Positions 7,763 through 19,508 are shown, counted from the stretch's first letter. The stretch: 64,000 nt of DNA from Streptomyces sp. ISL-43 (GCF_018614195.1 NZ_JAGGOT010000062.1:1-64000), one strand, 5' to 3'. Notes: generated by a model from the sequence alone, not told the origin. Translations and numbers: made by a program.

Positions 7763-10055
7763 ACCAGAGCGTCGCCAGCGGCGGGAGGGTCAGGCGCAGG
7801 CTCGCCGCCCGCCCCTGCGCGGGCACCGGCTCGGGGCGCAGCGGCCGCGCGTGGTGAATACCGCTGCCGCCGTAGAGCTGCTGGTCGGTGTTGAGCACCT
7901 CCCGCCACAGCGGCACCTCCTGCGGCACCCCGAGGCGGTACGCGTGCCGGACCACCGGCGAGAAGTTCGAGACGCACAGCAGCTGCGAGCCGTCCTGCGC
8001 GAACCGCAGGAACGCGAAGACGTTGTCCTCTGCCGCGTCCCCTTCCACCCACGCGAAGCCCTCCGGCACGGTGTCCCGCTCCCACAGGGCGGGCGCCGCC
8101 CGGTAGGTGCGGTTCAGGTCGCCCACGAGGCTGCGTACGCCCCGGTGGTCGCCGGCCGCCGCGTAGGAGGAGTCCAGCAGCCACCAGTCCGGCCCGTACG
8201 TCTCGGACCACTCCGAGCCCTGCGCGAACTCCTGCCCCATGAAGAGCAGCTGCTTGCCCGGGTGGGCCCACATGAAGCCCAGGTACGCCCGGTGCGCGGC
8301 CCGCTGCTGCCACCAGTCCCCGGGCATCTTCGACACCAGCGAGCCCTTGCCGTGCACCACCTCGTCGTGCGAGATCGGCAGCACGTAGTTCTCGCTGAAC
8401 GCGTAGACCATCCCGAAGGTCATGTCGTTGTGGTGGTACTTGCGGTGCACCGACTCCTTCGACGCGTAGCGCAGGGTGTCGTGCATCCAGCCCATGTTCC
8501 ACTTCAGGCCGAAGCCGAGACCGCCCACGTCGGTGGGCCGGGTGACGCCCGGCCACGCGGTGGACTCCTCGGCGATCGTCACCACGCCCGGGCAGCGCCG
8601 GTAGACGGTGGCGTTCATCTCCTGGAGCAGCGCCACCGCGTCCAGGTTCTCCCGCCCGCCGTGCTCGTTCGGCGTCCACTCGCCCTCGCCCCGCGAGTAG
8701 TCGAGGTAGAGCATCGAGGCCACCGCGTCCACGCGCAGCCCGTCGACGTGGAACTCCTGGCACCAGTACACGGCATTGGCGACGAGGAAGTTCCTGACCT
8801 CCCGGCGGCCGAAGTCGAACTCCAGCGTCCCCCAGTCCGGGTGCGCCGCCCGCTGCGGGTCGTGGTGCTCGTACAGCGGGCGCCCGTCGAACTCGGCCAG
8901 CGCCCAGTCGTCGCGCGGGAAGTGCGCCGGCACCCAGTCGACGATCACCCCGATCCCGGCCCGGTGGAGCGAGTCCACCAGGAAGCGGAAGTCGTCCGGG
9001 GAGCCCATCCGGGAGGTCGGCGCGTAGAAGCCGGTGACCTGGTAACCCCACGAGCCGCCGAAGGGGTGCTCGGCGACCGGCATCAGCTCCACGTGCGTGA
9101 AGCCGAGCTCCTTCACGTACGCCGGGAGCTGCTCGGCCAGCTGCCGGTAGGAGAGCCCGGGCCGCCAGGACGCCAGGTGCAGCTCGTACACCGAGAAGGG
9201 GGCCTGGTGCGCCGGGAGGTCCCCGCGCGCGGCCATCCACCCGGCGTCCTGCCAGACGTAGGAGGAGGCCGTCACCACCGTGGCGTTGGCCGGCGGGACC
9301 TCCGCGTGCCGGGCCATCGGGTCGGCGCGCAGGGTGTGCGAACCGTCCGGGCGCGTGACGTCGTACTTGTACAGGGCGCCCTCGCCGACGCCCGGCAGGA
9401 ACAGCTCCCACACGCCGGTCGAACCGAGCGAGCGCATCGGGTAGGCGACCGGGTCCCAGTACGAGAAGTCGCCGGTGACGCGCACACCCTGCGCGTTCGG
9501 GGCCCACACCGTGAACCGGGTGCCGGCCACGCCCTGGTGCTCCATCGGCTCCGATCCGAGCGCCGTCCACAGCTCCTCGTGACGTCCCTCGCCGATCAGG
9601 TGAAGGTCGAGCTCGCCGAGCGCGGGCAGGAAGCGGTAGGGGTCGTGGACCTCCACCTCGTCGCTGTCGTACGTCACCAGCAGCCGGTACTCCGGCACCC
9701 CGGTCAGCGGCAGCAGCCCGGAGAACAGCCCGTCGCCGTCGTCGAAGAGCTCGGCACGCAGCCCCTTGGCGACGATGGTGACCGCCTTCGCGTACGGGCG
9801 CAGCATCCGGAAGGACACCCCGCCCCGCTGGGTGCGGGCGCCGAGCACGCCGTGCGGATCGTGGTGGCGGCCCTCCAGCAGCCGGGCCCGTTCCTCCGCG
9901 CCGAGTGCGGGCGCCGGCCGGACCCCGTGCGGCGGTGCCGCCCGGCGGGCCCGCGGGGCCCGGGCCTTCTTCGCCTGCGTTTCATGGGCGGGGGCGGTGA
10001 CGGCGGGCTTGGCTTCGTCGCGGACGGTCGGTGACGGCTGTCGTGCGGCGCTCAC
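7746..10055 (-). CDS. glgB: 1,4-alpha-glucan branching enzyme
   Basis: This enzyme introduces alpha-1,6 branches into linear alpha-1,4-glucan made by GlgE. The 769-residue protein has an Ala/Pro-rich N-terminus of about 50 residues, N-terminal CBM48-type beta modules, and a GH13 barrel. The barrel motifs are GLRVDAVASML (nucleophile Asp, about residue 440), TIAEESTAWPG (acid/base Glu, about 493) and ISHDEVVHGKGS (about 560). It starts at GTG 10055 with AGGAGG about 10 bases upstream, and the start overlaps the maltokinase stop as GTGA, implying translational coupling. It is the last gene of the glgE-treS-mak-glgB operon, although a hairpin lies between treS and mak. Its end overlaps the convergent thioredoxin gene by 17 bp. 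Confidence 0.96.
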   Translation of the reverse strand: MSAARQPSPTVRDEAKPAVTAPAHETQAKKARAPRARRAAPPHGVRPAPALGAEERARLLEGRHHDPHGVLGARTQRGGVSFRMLRPYAKAVTIVAKGLRAELFDDGDGLFSGLLPLTGVPEYRLLVTYDSDEVEVHDPYRFLPALGELDLHLIGEGRHEELWTALGSEPMEHQGVAGTRFTVWAPNAQGVRVTGDFSYWDPVAYPMRSLGSTGVWELFLPGVGEGALYKYDVTRPDGSHTLRADPMARHAEVPPANATVVTASSYVWQDAGWMAARGDLPAHQAPFSVYELHLASWRPGLSYRQLAEQLPAYVKELGFTHVELMPVAEHPFGGSWGYQVTGFYAPTSRMGSPDDFRFLVDSLHRAGIGVIVDWVPAHFPRDDWALAEFDGRPLYEHHDPQRAAHPDWGTLEFDFGRREVRNFLVANAVYWCQEFHVDGLRVDAVASMLYLDYSRGEGEWTPNEHGGRENLDAVALLQEMNATVYRRCPGVVTIAEESTAWPGVTRPTDVGGLGFGLKWNMGWMHDTLRYASKESVHRKYHHNDMTFGMVYAFSENYVLPISHDEVVHGKGSLVSKMPGDWWQQRAAHRAYLGFMWAHPGKQLLFMGQEFAQGSEWSETYGPDWWLLDSSYAAAGDHRGVRSLVGDLNRTYRAAPALWERDTVPEGFAWVEGDAAEDNVFAFLRFAQDGSQLLCVSNFSPVVRHAYRLGVPQEVPLWREVLNTDQQLYGGSGIHHARPLRPEPVPAQGRAASLRLTLPPLATLWFRPVS

Positions 10056-11491
10056 GCGAGCGGCCTCCTCGGGGGCTTCGGTCGGGGGATGGTGGAGCCG
10101 GGGGCGGGGGGATGCGTGCGGTGGGCGGGGGGACCCTGCGGCTCGGACAGCCGCCGGATCGCCGCCATCGGCACGTGCAGCCAGTCGGGGCGGTGCCGGG
10201 ACTCGTAACGGGCCTCGTACACCGCCTTGTCGGTCTCGTAGGCGCGCAGCAGTACGGGGTCCTCGCGCGGGTCCCGGCCGGTCGTGCGGGCGTAGCCCTC
10301 GCAGAAGGCGGCCCGGCAGGCGTCCGCCCAGGCGGGTGCGAACGGCCGGTGCGACCGGGCGGCGTAGTCGAAGGAGCGCAGTATCCCGGCGATGTCCCGG
10401 ACCGCGGGCTCGGGGCGGCGGCGGTCGGCCAGCGGCCGGGCCGGCTCCCCCTCGAAGTCGATCAGCGCCCAACTGCCGTCCGCGGTACGCAGGGTCTGCC
10501 CCAGGTGCAGGTCCCCGTGGATCCGCTGGGCGGGCACCCCGGCTCCCCGGGAGGCGGCCAGCGCGTCGAAGGCGCCGCGCAGGCCCGCCTCGTAGGGCCG
10601 CAGCGCGGGGACCTCGCGGGCCGTGGCGGCGAGCCGCGCCGTCATCCCGGCGGCCAGCCGGGCCGTCTGCTCGGGGCCCAGCGCGAGGGTGGGCAGGGCC
10701 CCGGCCAGCGCGCTGTGCACCTCGGCGGTGGCCCGGCCCAGCGCGTGCGCCTCGGCGGTGAAGTCGGCCCCGGCGCGCAGCCGGTGCAGGGCGAGCTGCC
10801 AGCCGTCGTCGGAGCCGCGCAGGTAGGGCTGGAGCACGCCCAGGGTCAGCGGTTCGGAGCCGGGCAGCTCGGCTTCGTACCAGGCGACCGGCGCGGGCAC
10901 GCGGGCGCAGCCGGCGGCGGCCAGGGCGCGGGGCAGCTCCAGGTCCGGATTGACCCCGGGGCCGACCCGTCTGAAGACCTTCAGGATGTACGAATCCCCG
11001 TAGATCAGCGAGGAGTTGGTCTGCTCCCCGGACAGTGGCCGCGGGGTCGGTGCCTCGGGGATCACGGCGGCCGGATCCCGGTCGAAGCGGAGCGGGCCCA
11101 GGATACCGGGGGAGCGCAGCCGCTCCAGCAGCAGCGAGGCGAGCCGCGGATCGCCCAGGCCCTCGTAGACCGACTGGCCGGCGTACGGGCCCTGCTCGGC
11201 GCGGCCGATCAGCGCGGGCGCGAGCGCGGGCGGCAGCGGGCTCGGGCGTACTCCGAGCAGCAGTTGGTAGCAGTCCCCGTCCACGTCCAGCAGCAGGTGC
11301 AGGAGCCCGGGCGTGGATCCGGGCGGCAGCAGTTCGGCCGCCGAGATCGTCCTCAGCCGTCCGATGGCGCGGCCCTTGCCCGCGAACCAGCGCTGTGCGG
11401 GCAGCCAGGCCCGCAGCATCGGTTCCAGCGGGCCGAGCCCGGCGACCCGGTCGGCGGTGAGCCGATCCCGGGCGGATGCAGCCTCCGACAT
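10052..11491 (-). CDS. mak: Maltokinase (Pep2-type)
   Basis: This enzyme phosphorylates maltose with ATP to maltose 1-phosphate, the substrate of GlgE. The 479-residue protein has an N-terminal cap opening around LPAQRWFAGKGRAIG, a signature shared by Pep2/maltokinase proteins. A choline/aminoglycoside kinase fold follows, with the catalytic loop RIHGDLHLGQTL and the metal-binding LIDFEGEPARPL. ATG at 11491 is preceded by GGAAAGGA. It lies between treS and glgB and is coupled to glgB by a 4-bp overlap. A fused TreS-maltokinase is found in some bacteria; here the two are separate genes. Confidence 0.93.
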   Translation of the reverse strand: MSEAASARDRLTADRVAGLGPLEPMLRAWLPAQRWFAGKGRAIGRLRTISAAELLPPGSTPGLLHLLLDVDGDCYQLLLGVRPSPLPPALAPALIGRAEQGPYAGQSVYEGLGDPRLASLLLERLRSPGILGPLRFDRDPAAVIPEAPTPRPLSGEQTNSSLIYGDSYILKVFRRVGPGVNPDLELPRALAAAGCARVPAPVAWYEAELPGSEPLTLGVLQPYLRGSDDGWQLALHRLRAGADFTAEAHALGRATAEVHSALAGALPTLALGPEQTARLAAGMTARLAATAREVPALRPYEAGLRGAFDALAASRGAGVPAQRIHGDLHLGQTLRTADGSWALIDFEGEPARPLADRRRPEPAVRDIAGILRSFDYAARSHRPFAPAWADACRAAFCEGYARTTGRDPREDPVLLRAYETDKAVYEARYESRHRPDWLHVPMAAIRRLSEPQGPPAHRTHPPAPGSTIPRPKPPRRPLA

Positions 11492-11597
11492 GGCGTCGCG
11501 TCCTTTCCCCGGGCCGTCAAAGAATGCGCAGAGTGTCCCGGATCGCTGTGAATGCTTCTCCGGCGTGTGTGAGTGTCGGGTCGGGATGGTCCTTACA

Positions 11598-11633
11598 GGG
11601 GCGGGCGATTGACCCATTCGCCGCGCCCGCCCC
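11598..11633 (-). terminator. Terminator-like hairpin between treS and mak
   Basis: A 10-bp GC-only stem (11598-11607 and 11624-11633) with a 16-base loop lies just past the treS stop. It may attenuate readthrough into mak. The 154-bp gap it occupies is the only real break in the leftward operon. Confidence 0.45.
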
Positions 11634-11645
11634 CGGGCCGGGCTG

Positions 11646-13336
<1,691 letters not shown>

Positions 13337-13340
<4 letters not shown>

Positions 13341-15331
13341 GTGGTGGGTGACCCTCCGGTGGGCGGGGACGGTCGCAGAGCGGCCAGTACGTGCGCGGGC
13401 GTGCGGCCCGGCTCTAGGCGCACGTAGTTCGCCCTGCCCCAGTGATAGGTCTCGCCGGTGAGCTCGTCGCGCACCGCGAGGGACCCGTGCCAGTCGAGGC
13501 CGAGTACCGGCATGTCCAACGAGACCGTCGCCTCCTGGGTGTGGTGCGGATCGAGGTTGACGACCACCAGTACGGAATTGGCGCCGGCATGCTTCGAATA
13601 GGCGATCACCTGTTCGTTGTCGGTCGGGTGGAAATGGATGTCGCGCAGCTGCTGGAGCGCGGGGTTGCGGCGGCGCATCCGGTTCAGGGCGGTGATCAGC
13701 GGGGCGATCGTGCGGCCCTCGCGGTCGGCGGCCGCCCAGTCGCGCGGGCGCAGCTCGTACTTCTCGGAGTCGAGGTACTCCTCGCCGCCCTCCTCGAGCG
13801 GGGTGTTCTCGCAGAGCTCGTAACCGGCGTAGACCCCCCACGTGGGGGAGAGGGTGGCGGCGAGCACCGCGCGGACCTCGAAGGCGGGGCGGCCGCCGTG
13901 CTGAAGGTACGCGGGCAGGATGTCCGGGGTGTTGACGAAGAAATTCGGCCGCATGACGGAGGCGGAGCGGGTGTCCGCGAGCTCGGTCAGGTACTCGGTG
14001 AGCTCGGCCTTGGTGTTGCGCCAGGTGAAGTACGTGTAGGACTGCTGGAAGCCGATGGCGGCGAGGGTCCGCATCATCGCGGGACGGGTGAAGGCCTCGG
14101 CGAGGAAGATCACGTCGGGGTCGGACTTGTTGATGTCCGCGATCACCTTCTGCCAGAAGACGACCGGCTTGGTGTGCGGATTGTCGACCCGGAAGATGCG
14201 GACGCCGTGGTCCATCCAGTGCCGCAGGATCCGTACCGTCTCCTCGACGATGCCGGCCATGTCGGTGTCGAAGTGGACCGGGAAGATGTCCTGGTACTTC
14301 TTCGGCGGGTTCTCCGCGTACGCGATCGTCCCGTCGGCGCGGTGGCGGAACCACTCCGGATGCTTCTCCACCCACGGGTGGTCCGGCGAGCACTGCAGGG
14401 CGAAGTCCAGCGCCACCTCGATCCGCAGCTCGCCGGCCTTGGCGACGAAGGCGTCGAAGTCCTCGATGGTGCCGAGGTCCGGGTGGACGGCGTCGTGGCC
14501 GCCCTCGGTGGAACCGATGGCCCACGGCACGCCCGGGTTCCAACTCCCGGCGGACAGCGTGTTGTTCGGGCCCTTGCGGTAAGTGCTCCCGATGGGGTGG
14601 ATGGGTGGCAGGTAGACGACGTCGAAACCCATCGCGGCGATGGCCGGCAACCGTTCGCAGGCCGTGCGGAAGGTCCCGCTGACGGGTTCCTCGCCGGACT
14701 CCAGCACCGCCCCCTCCGACCGGGGGAACATCTCGTACCAGGAACCGAAGAGCGCCCGCTTGCGCTCGACCAGCAGCGGCAGCGGCTTGGAGGCGGTGAC
14801 CAGCTCCCGGTACGGGCGCTTCGCGAGCGCCGCCGCCGCGGCCGGCGCGAGGGCCGCCGCGTACCGGACGGCGACGTCCCGGTCCTCGTCCCGCATGGCA
14901 TCGGCGGCGGCGAGCGCGTGCTCGCGCCCGTCCCGCTTGGGAATCTTCGCGGCGGCCCGCTCGTACAGATCGGCGCCTTCGAGGAGCGTCAGCCCGGCGT
15001 CGATACCGGCGGGGATCTTGATCGCCGCATGGGCCCGCCAGGTGGCCACCGGGTCACTCCACGCCTCGACGGTGTACGTCCACCTCCCCTCGACCTCGGC
15101 GGACACCCGCGCCCCCCACCGGTCGGTGCCGGGAGCGAGCTCGGACAGGGGCACGGGGGGCCGCAGCCGCCCGCTCGGATCTCGGAGCACGACATGGGCG
15201 GCGACCGCGTCGTGCCCTTCGCGGAACACGGTGGCGGAGATCTCGAAGACCTCGTCCACGACCGCCTTGGCGGGTCTGGCGCCGCAGTCGACGGCGGGGC
15301 GGACGTCCAGCACGGGAATGCGACCGATCAT
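13337..15331 (-). CDS. glgE: Alpha-1,4-glucan:maltose-1-phosphate maltosyltransferase
   Basis: GlgE transfers maltosyl units from maltose 1-phosphate to the growing alpha-1,4-glucan in the cytoplasm. The 664-residue protein opens MIGRIPVLDVRPAVDCG, with the N-terminal beta modules of the family, then a GH13_3 barrel. The barrel has RIFRVDNPHTKPV (nucleophile Asp near residue 380), IFLAEAFTRPAMM (acid/base Glu near 408) and the GlgE-typical YLPPIHPIGSTYRKGPNN and YFTWRNTKAELTEY. ATG at 15331 is within reach of an AGGTGA sequence and overlaps the stop of a 42-codon upstream reading frame. The S. coelicolor enzyme, as I recall it, has a short N-terminal extension beginning MPA. It is the first enzyme gene of the operon and is divergent from glgP. 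Confidence 0.96.
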
Positions 15332-15456
15332 GATGGGATCACCTGGGGGCAGTTCGCGGGGCTCGGTGACGACAGGCCAGCCGGCATGGCGGCTGGTAGT
15401 GCACGCTCTGTTCGCTCTGTTTCTAGCCGCTCGGAAGACGGCTGGGCTGCGGGCAT
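15328..15456 (-). CDS. Possible leader ORF overlapping glgE start
   Basis: A 42-codon frame begins with ATG at 15456, with AGGAG ending 5 bases upstream, the best ribosome-binding site in this region. It ends TGA at 15328-15330, overlapping the glgE ATG as ATGA. The peptide starts MPAAQPSS and ends CPQVIPS. The start resembles the MPA..SS start I recall for S. coelicolor GlgE. Either it is a real leader peptide that couples translation to glgE, or the glgE N-terminus has shifted frame. Codon usage is weak (CTA, ACA), which favours a non-conserved leader. Confidence 0.35.
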   Translation of the reverse strand: MPAAQPSSERLETERTERALPAAMPAGLSSPSPANCPQVIPS

Positions 15457-15816
15457 GGCCGCTCCTGTCCGCGTTCACTCGGGTGGCGGGAGAGGTCGGG
15501 GGAGGCGGTGCGCAGTGCGCGTACCCGGGAGCCCTTCCCACTCCTGCCCGGCCCAATCCGCGTGCTCGGTTAACTACTGGTACGTAGTCGCACAGGCATC
15601 CCCGAAACCCCACGCGGAATTCACCGATGCTCCGTCAACTCCAAGTGGACTACCGGATGTCCACGGTGATCCATTGACCCGGGCGAGCCGGTGGAGGGGC
15701 GGTAGAGGCGCCATGGCCGCGCGGGAGACCCGCCGCTAGCCTTCCGAGGGTGATGCAGGCGCCGCACAGCGTGGTGCGGCCACTTCGATCCGTCATCCCC
15801 TGCGAAGGTGGAACGC
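15457..15816. promoter_or_regulatory. Divergent glgE/glgP control region
   Basis: This region separates the leftward glgE operon from rightward glgP. It contains a short dyad ACTAC/GTAGT around 15572-15588, with the central sequence TGGTAC. The stretch 15565-15680 is AT-richer than its surroundings, where promoters are likely. No ORF here is convincing apart from the leader described next to glgE. Confidence 0.35.
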
Positions 15817-18453
15817 GTGAAGGCTATCCGTCGATTCACCGTGCGCCCCGTCCTCCCCGAGACCCTCTCGCCACTCGCCGACCTCGCGCGCAACCTGCGC
15901 TGGTCCTGGCACACCGAGACCCGCGAACTCTTCCAATCCGTCGATCCCGAGGGCTGGCAGGCCGCCGGCGGGGATCCCGTCCGGCTGCTCGGCGCCGTGT
16001 CCGCCGCGCGCATCGCGGAGCTCGCCGATGACCGGCGGTTCCTGCGGCGGCTCGCCGTCGCCGCCGCCGACCTGGACGACTACGTCCACGGCGGGAGGTG
16101 GTACCAGGGCCACGAGGCCGCCCCGGAGCTGCCCGCCGGCATCGCCTACTTCTCGCCCGAGTTCGGGATCACCGCCGCCCTGCCCCAGTACTCCGGCGGG
16201 CTCGGGATCCTCGCCGGGGACCACCTCAAGGCCGCCAGCGATCTCGGCGTCCCCCTCATCGGGGTCGGACTCCTCTACCGCCACGGGTACTTCCGCCAGT
16301 CCCTCTCCCGGGACGGCTGGCAGCAGGAGCACTACCCGGTGCTCGACCCGAACGAACTGCCCGTCTCGCTCGTGCGCGAGGAGGACGGGGCGCCCGCCCG
16401 GGTGTCGCTGAGCCTGCCCGGCGGGCGGGCCCTGCACGCCCACATCTGGCAGGCCCGCGTCGGGCGGGTGCCGCTGCTGCTCCTCGACTCCGACGTCGAG
16501 GACAACGACGCCGCCGCCCGCGAGGTGACCGATCGCCTCTACGGCGGCGGGAGCGACCACCGGCTCCTGCAGGAGATGCTCCTCGGGATCGGCGGGGTAC
16601 GGGCCGTCAGGAGCTACTGCCGGATCACCGGGCATCCCGACCCCGAGGTGTTCCACACCAACGAGGGACACGCCGGCTTCCTGGGGCTCGAGCGCATAAG
16701 GGAACTGGAAGGACAGCGGGGACTCGGCTTCGACGCCGCCGTCGAAGCCGTGCGGGCCGGGACGGTCTTCACCACGCACACGCCCGTCCCCGCCGGCATC
16801 GACCGCTTCGACCGGGCCCTGGTCGCCCGCCACTTCGGCGAGGGCGGCGAGCTGGCCGGCGTACCCGTCGACCGGATCCTGGAACTCGGCGCGGAGACCT
16901 ACCCCGGCGGCGACCCCGGTGTCTTCAACATGGCGGTGATGGGGCTGCGTCTCGCCCAGCGGGCGAACGGCGTCTCCACCCTGCACGGCGCCGTCAGCCG
17001 GGAGATGTTCGCCGGGCTGTGGCCGGGATTCGACCCCGCCGACGTGCCCATCACCTCCGTCACGAACGGGGTGCACGCCCCGTCCTGGGTGGCGCCGGAA
17101 GTCGTGAAGCTCGGCGCGCGCCAGATCGGCGCCGGACGCACCGAGGACGCCCTGTCCGTCGGCGGCTCCCAGCGCTGGGACGCCGTCGCCGACATCCCCG
17201 ACCAGGACGTCTGGGACCTGCGCCGGGTACTCAGGGAGCAGCTGGTCCAAGAGGTACGGGACCGCCTGCGGGCCTCCTGGCGCCAGCGCGGGGCCGCCGA
17301 CGCCGAACTGGGCTGGGTGGACTCCGTCCTCGACCCGGACGTACTGACCATCGGCTTCGCCCGCCGCGTCCCGTCCTACAAGCGGCTCACGCTGATGCTG
17401 CGCGACCCCGACCGGCTGCGCCGCCTGCTCCTGGACCCGGACCGGCCGGTGCAGATCGTGGTGGCGGGCAAGGCGCACCCGGCCGACGACGGAGGCAAGC
17501 GGCTCGTCCAGGAGCTGGTGCGCTTCTCCGACGACCCGCGCGTGCGCCACCGGATCGTGTTCCTGCCCGACTACGGCATGGCCATGGCGCAGAAGCTCTA
17601 CCCGGGCTGCGACGTCTGGCTCAACAACCCGCTGCGCCCGCTGGAGGCGTGCGGGACCAGCGGGATGAAGGCGGCGCTCAACGGCTGCCTCAACCTCTCC
17701 GTCCTGGACGGCTGGTGGGACGAGTGGTTCGAGCCGGACTTCGGCTGGGCCATCCCGACCGCCGACGGCCTGGGCACGGACGAGGACCGGCGCGACGACC
17801 TGGAGGCGAACGCCCTCTACGACCTGATCGAGGGCCGGGTCGCGCCCCGGTTCTACGACCGGACCGGGCGCGGCGGACTCCCGGCGCGCTGGATCGAGAT
17901 GGTCCGCCGCACCCTCGTCTCGCTGGGGCCCAAGGTGCTGGCGGGACGGATGGTGCGGGAGTACGTGGAGCGGCTCTACGCTCCGGCCGCGCTCTCCCAC
18001 CGCGCCCTGACCCCGGAGGCGGCGCGGGACCTCGCCTGGTGGAAGGGCCGGGTCCGCGCGGCCTGGCCGAAGCTCACCGTCGAGCACGTGGAGGCGCTGA
18101 CGGCGGGCCCGGTCGGCGGCACCGCCGAACTCGGGGCCACCCTCACCCTGCGCGTGCAGGTCTCGCTCGACGCGCTCGCGCCCGAGGACGTGGAGGTGCA
18201 GGCCGTCGCGGGCCGGGTCGACGCCCAGGACGTGATCCGGGACGGCCGGACCTTCCCGCTCAAGCCGGCCGGCGGGCCGGACCTGGAGGGGCGCCGGCTG
18301 TACGAGGGCCCGCTCGCCCTCGACCGTACGGGGCCCTTCGGCTACACCGTACGGATCCTGCCGACGCATCCGCTGCTGGCGACCCCGGCCGAACTGGGCC
18401 TGGTCGCCGGGCCGCTGGACACGGACGCGGGAGGCGGCGTACTGCTGCGCTAG
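15817..18453 (+). CDS. glgP: Alpha-glucan (maltodextrin) phosphorylase
   Basis: This GT35 enzyme phosphorolyses alpha-1,4-glucan ends to glucose 1-phosphate using pyridoxal phosphate. The 878-residue protein begins VKAIRRFTVRPVLPETLSPL and belongs to the short-N-terminus DUF3417-containing type (SPLADLARNLRWSWHTETRE). The pyridoxal-phosphate site is EACGTSGMKAALNG, and the family-typical FHTNEGHAGF and GFARRVPSYKR are also present. GTG at 15817 is preferred over in-frame GTG at 15808 because GAAGGTGGA at 15804-15812 then serves as the ribosome-binding site. It is divergent from glgE, so synthesis and breakdown of the glucan are encoded side by side. Confidence 0.94.
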   Translation: MKAIRRFTVRPVLPETLSPLADLARNLRWSWHTETRELFQSVDPEGWQAAGGDPVRLLGAVSAARIAELADDRRFLRRLAVAAADLDDYVHGGRWYQGHEAAPELPAGIAYFSPEFGITAALPQYSGGLGILAGDHLKAASDLGVPLIGVGLLYRHGYFRQSLSRDGWQQEHYPVLDPNELPVSLVREEDGAPARVSLSLPGGRALHAHIWQARVGRVPLLLLDSDVEDNDAAAREVTDRLYGGGSDHRLLQEMLLGIGGVRAVRSYCRITGHPDPEVFHTNEGHAGFLGLERIRELEGQRGLGFDAAVEAVRAGTVFTTHTPVPAGIDRFDRALVARHFGEGGELAGVPVDRILELGAETYPGGDPGVFNMAVMGLRLAQRANGVSTLHGAVSREMFAGLWPGFDPADVPITSVTNGVHAPSWVAPEVVKLGARQIGAGRTEDALSVGGSQRWDAVADIPDQDVWDLRRVLREQLVQEVRDRLRASWRQRGAADAELGWVDSVLDPDVLTIGFARRVPSYKRLTLMLRDPDRLRRLLLDPDRPVQIVVAGKAHPADDGGKRLVQELVRFSDDPRVRHRIVFLPDYGMAMAQKLYPGCDVWLNNPLRPLEACGTSGMKAALNGCLNLSVLDGWWDEWFEPDFGWAIPTADGLGTDEDRRDDLEANALYDLIEGRVAPRFYDRTGRGGLPARWIEMVRRTLVSLGPKVLAGRMVREYVERLYAPAALSHRALTPEAARDLAWWKGRVRAAWPKLTVEHVEALTAGPVGGTAELGATLTLRVQVSLDALAPEDVEVQAVAGRVDAQDVIRDGRTFPLKPAGGPDLEGRRLYEGPLALDRTGPFGYTVRILPTHPLLATPAELGLVAGPLDTDAGGGVLLR

Positions 18454-18501
18454 CGGCTGGAACGGCCCGCCGGTTCGCGGACATCCGCGGGCCCGCGGGG
18501 C

Positions 18502-19497
18502 TCAAGGGGCGGGCGGCGGGTCCACCAGCCGCCCGTCCTCCACCAGCATCCCGGCCCGTTTGACGCTGAGCAGGGACGGGATCACCTCCACGTGGCCCAC
18601 GCCCTCCACCGCGCCGATCCGCTCGGTCAGGTACGTGTAGAGCGCGTTGGTGTCACGGCACACCGCCACCGCCATCAACGAGGCCGCCCCGGTGACCGCC
18701 GCCGCGAACGCGATCTCGCGGTGTCCCGCCAGCGCGGCCCCGACCTGCGCCAGCCGGGCCGGCGGCACGGTCAGCACCAGCGTCGCCTCCGCCTCGTAGC
18801 CGAAGAGCGCCGGGACGAACTCCACGTCGAAGAAGACCGCCCCGAGCTCGCGCAGCCGCTCCAGCCTGCGGCGCGCGGTGGACTCCGCCAGCCCGGTGGC
18901 CCGCGCCAGTTCCGGATATCCGGCCCGGCCGTCGCGGCCCAGCACCGCGAGCAGCGCGAGCTCCGCCGCGTCCAGGACGTACGGGGCATCCGGCGCGGGC
19001 GCGGCCGGCGGCCGCTCCAGCGCCGCGATCTGGTCGGGGCGCAGCACGTCCGTACCCGCCCACGAGTCGGGCCCGCCGAAGAACTTCCGCAGGATGGTGT
19101 GGGCGCTGATGCCGGTCACCCGGCGTGTGCGCGGCAGCTTGTCCAGCAGCAGGGCGTCCCGGTCCTGGCGGGTCCGGGCCCGGGTCATGCAGTGGACCTC
19201 CGTGCCGCCCGAGTTCAAGGTCACCCACGCGATGTCCGGGCGGCGGGCGAGCGCCTCGGCCACCGGGAGCGCCGCGTCGGGGGCGCACTGCACCCGCAGC
19301 CAGGACTCGAACAGCCCGACGCGGCTGCCCAGGGGCAGCCCGACGACCCTGATCAGGCCGGTGCTCCGCAGGCGCCGGTAGCGGCGTACGACGGTCTGGT
19401 CGGAGACCTCCAGCACTTCGGCGATCCGGCTGAAGGCGGCCCGGCCGTCGATGACGAGGGCCTGGACCAGGGACCGGTCGAGCGAGTCCATCTCCAT
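18502..19497 (-). CDS. Lrp/AsnC-family regulator (double-HTH)
   Basis: A regulator of about 331 residues with two AsnC-type units. The first is DSLDRSLVQALVIDGRAAFS, then RIAEVLEVSDQTVVRRYRRL; the second HTH is YVLDAAELALLAVLGRDGRA, then GYPELARATGLAESTARRRL. Each is followed by a RAM-like effector half. Most Lrp proteins are half this size; the duplicated form is common in Streptomyces. An upstream ATG at 19533 lies inside a perfect inverted repeat, so I prefer ATG at 19497. GTG at 19506 and ATG at 19491 are alternatives, and none has a strong ribosome-binding site. It is divergent from an MFS exporter, a layout usual for local regulation. Confidence 0.85.
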   Translation of the reverse strand: MEMDSLDRSLVQALVIDGRAAFSRIAEVLEVSDQTVVRRYRRLRSTGLIRVVGLPLGSRVGLFESWLRVQCAPDAALPVAEALARRPDIAWVTLNSGGTEVHCMTRARTRQDRDALLLDKLPRTRRVTGISAHTILRKFFGGPDSWAGTDVLRPDQIAALERPPAAPAPDAPYVLDAAELALLAVLGRDGRAGYPELARATGLAESTARRRLERLRELGAVFFDVEFVPALFGYEAEATLVLTVPPARLAQVGAALAGHREIAFAAAVTGAASLMAVAVCRDTNALYTYLTERIGAVEGVGHVEVIPSLLSVKRAGMLVEDGRLVDPPPAP

Positions 19498-19508
19498 GTC
19501 GTTCACGG

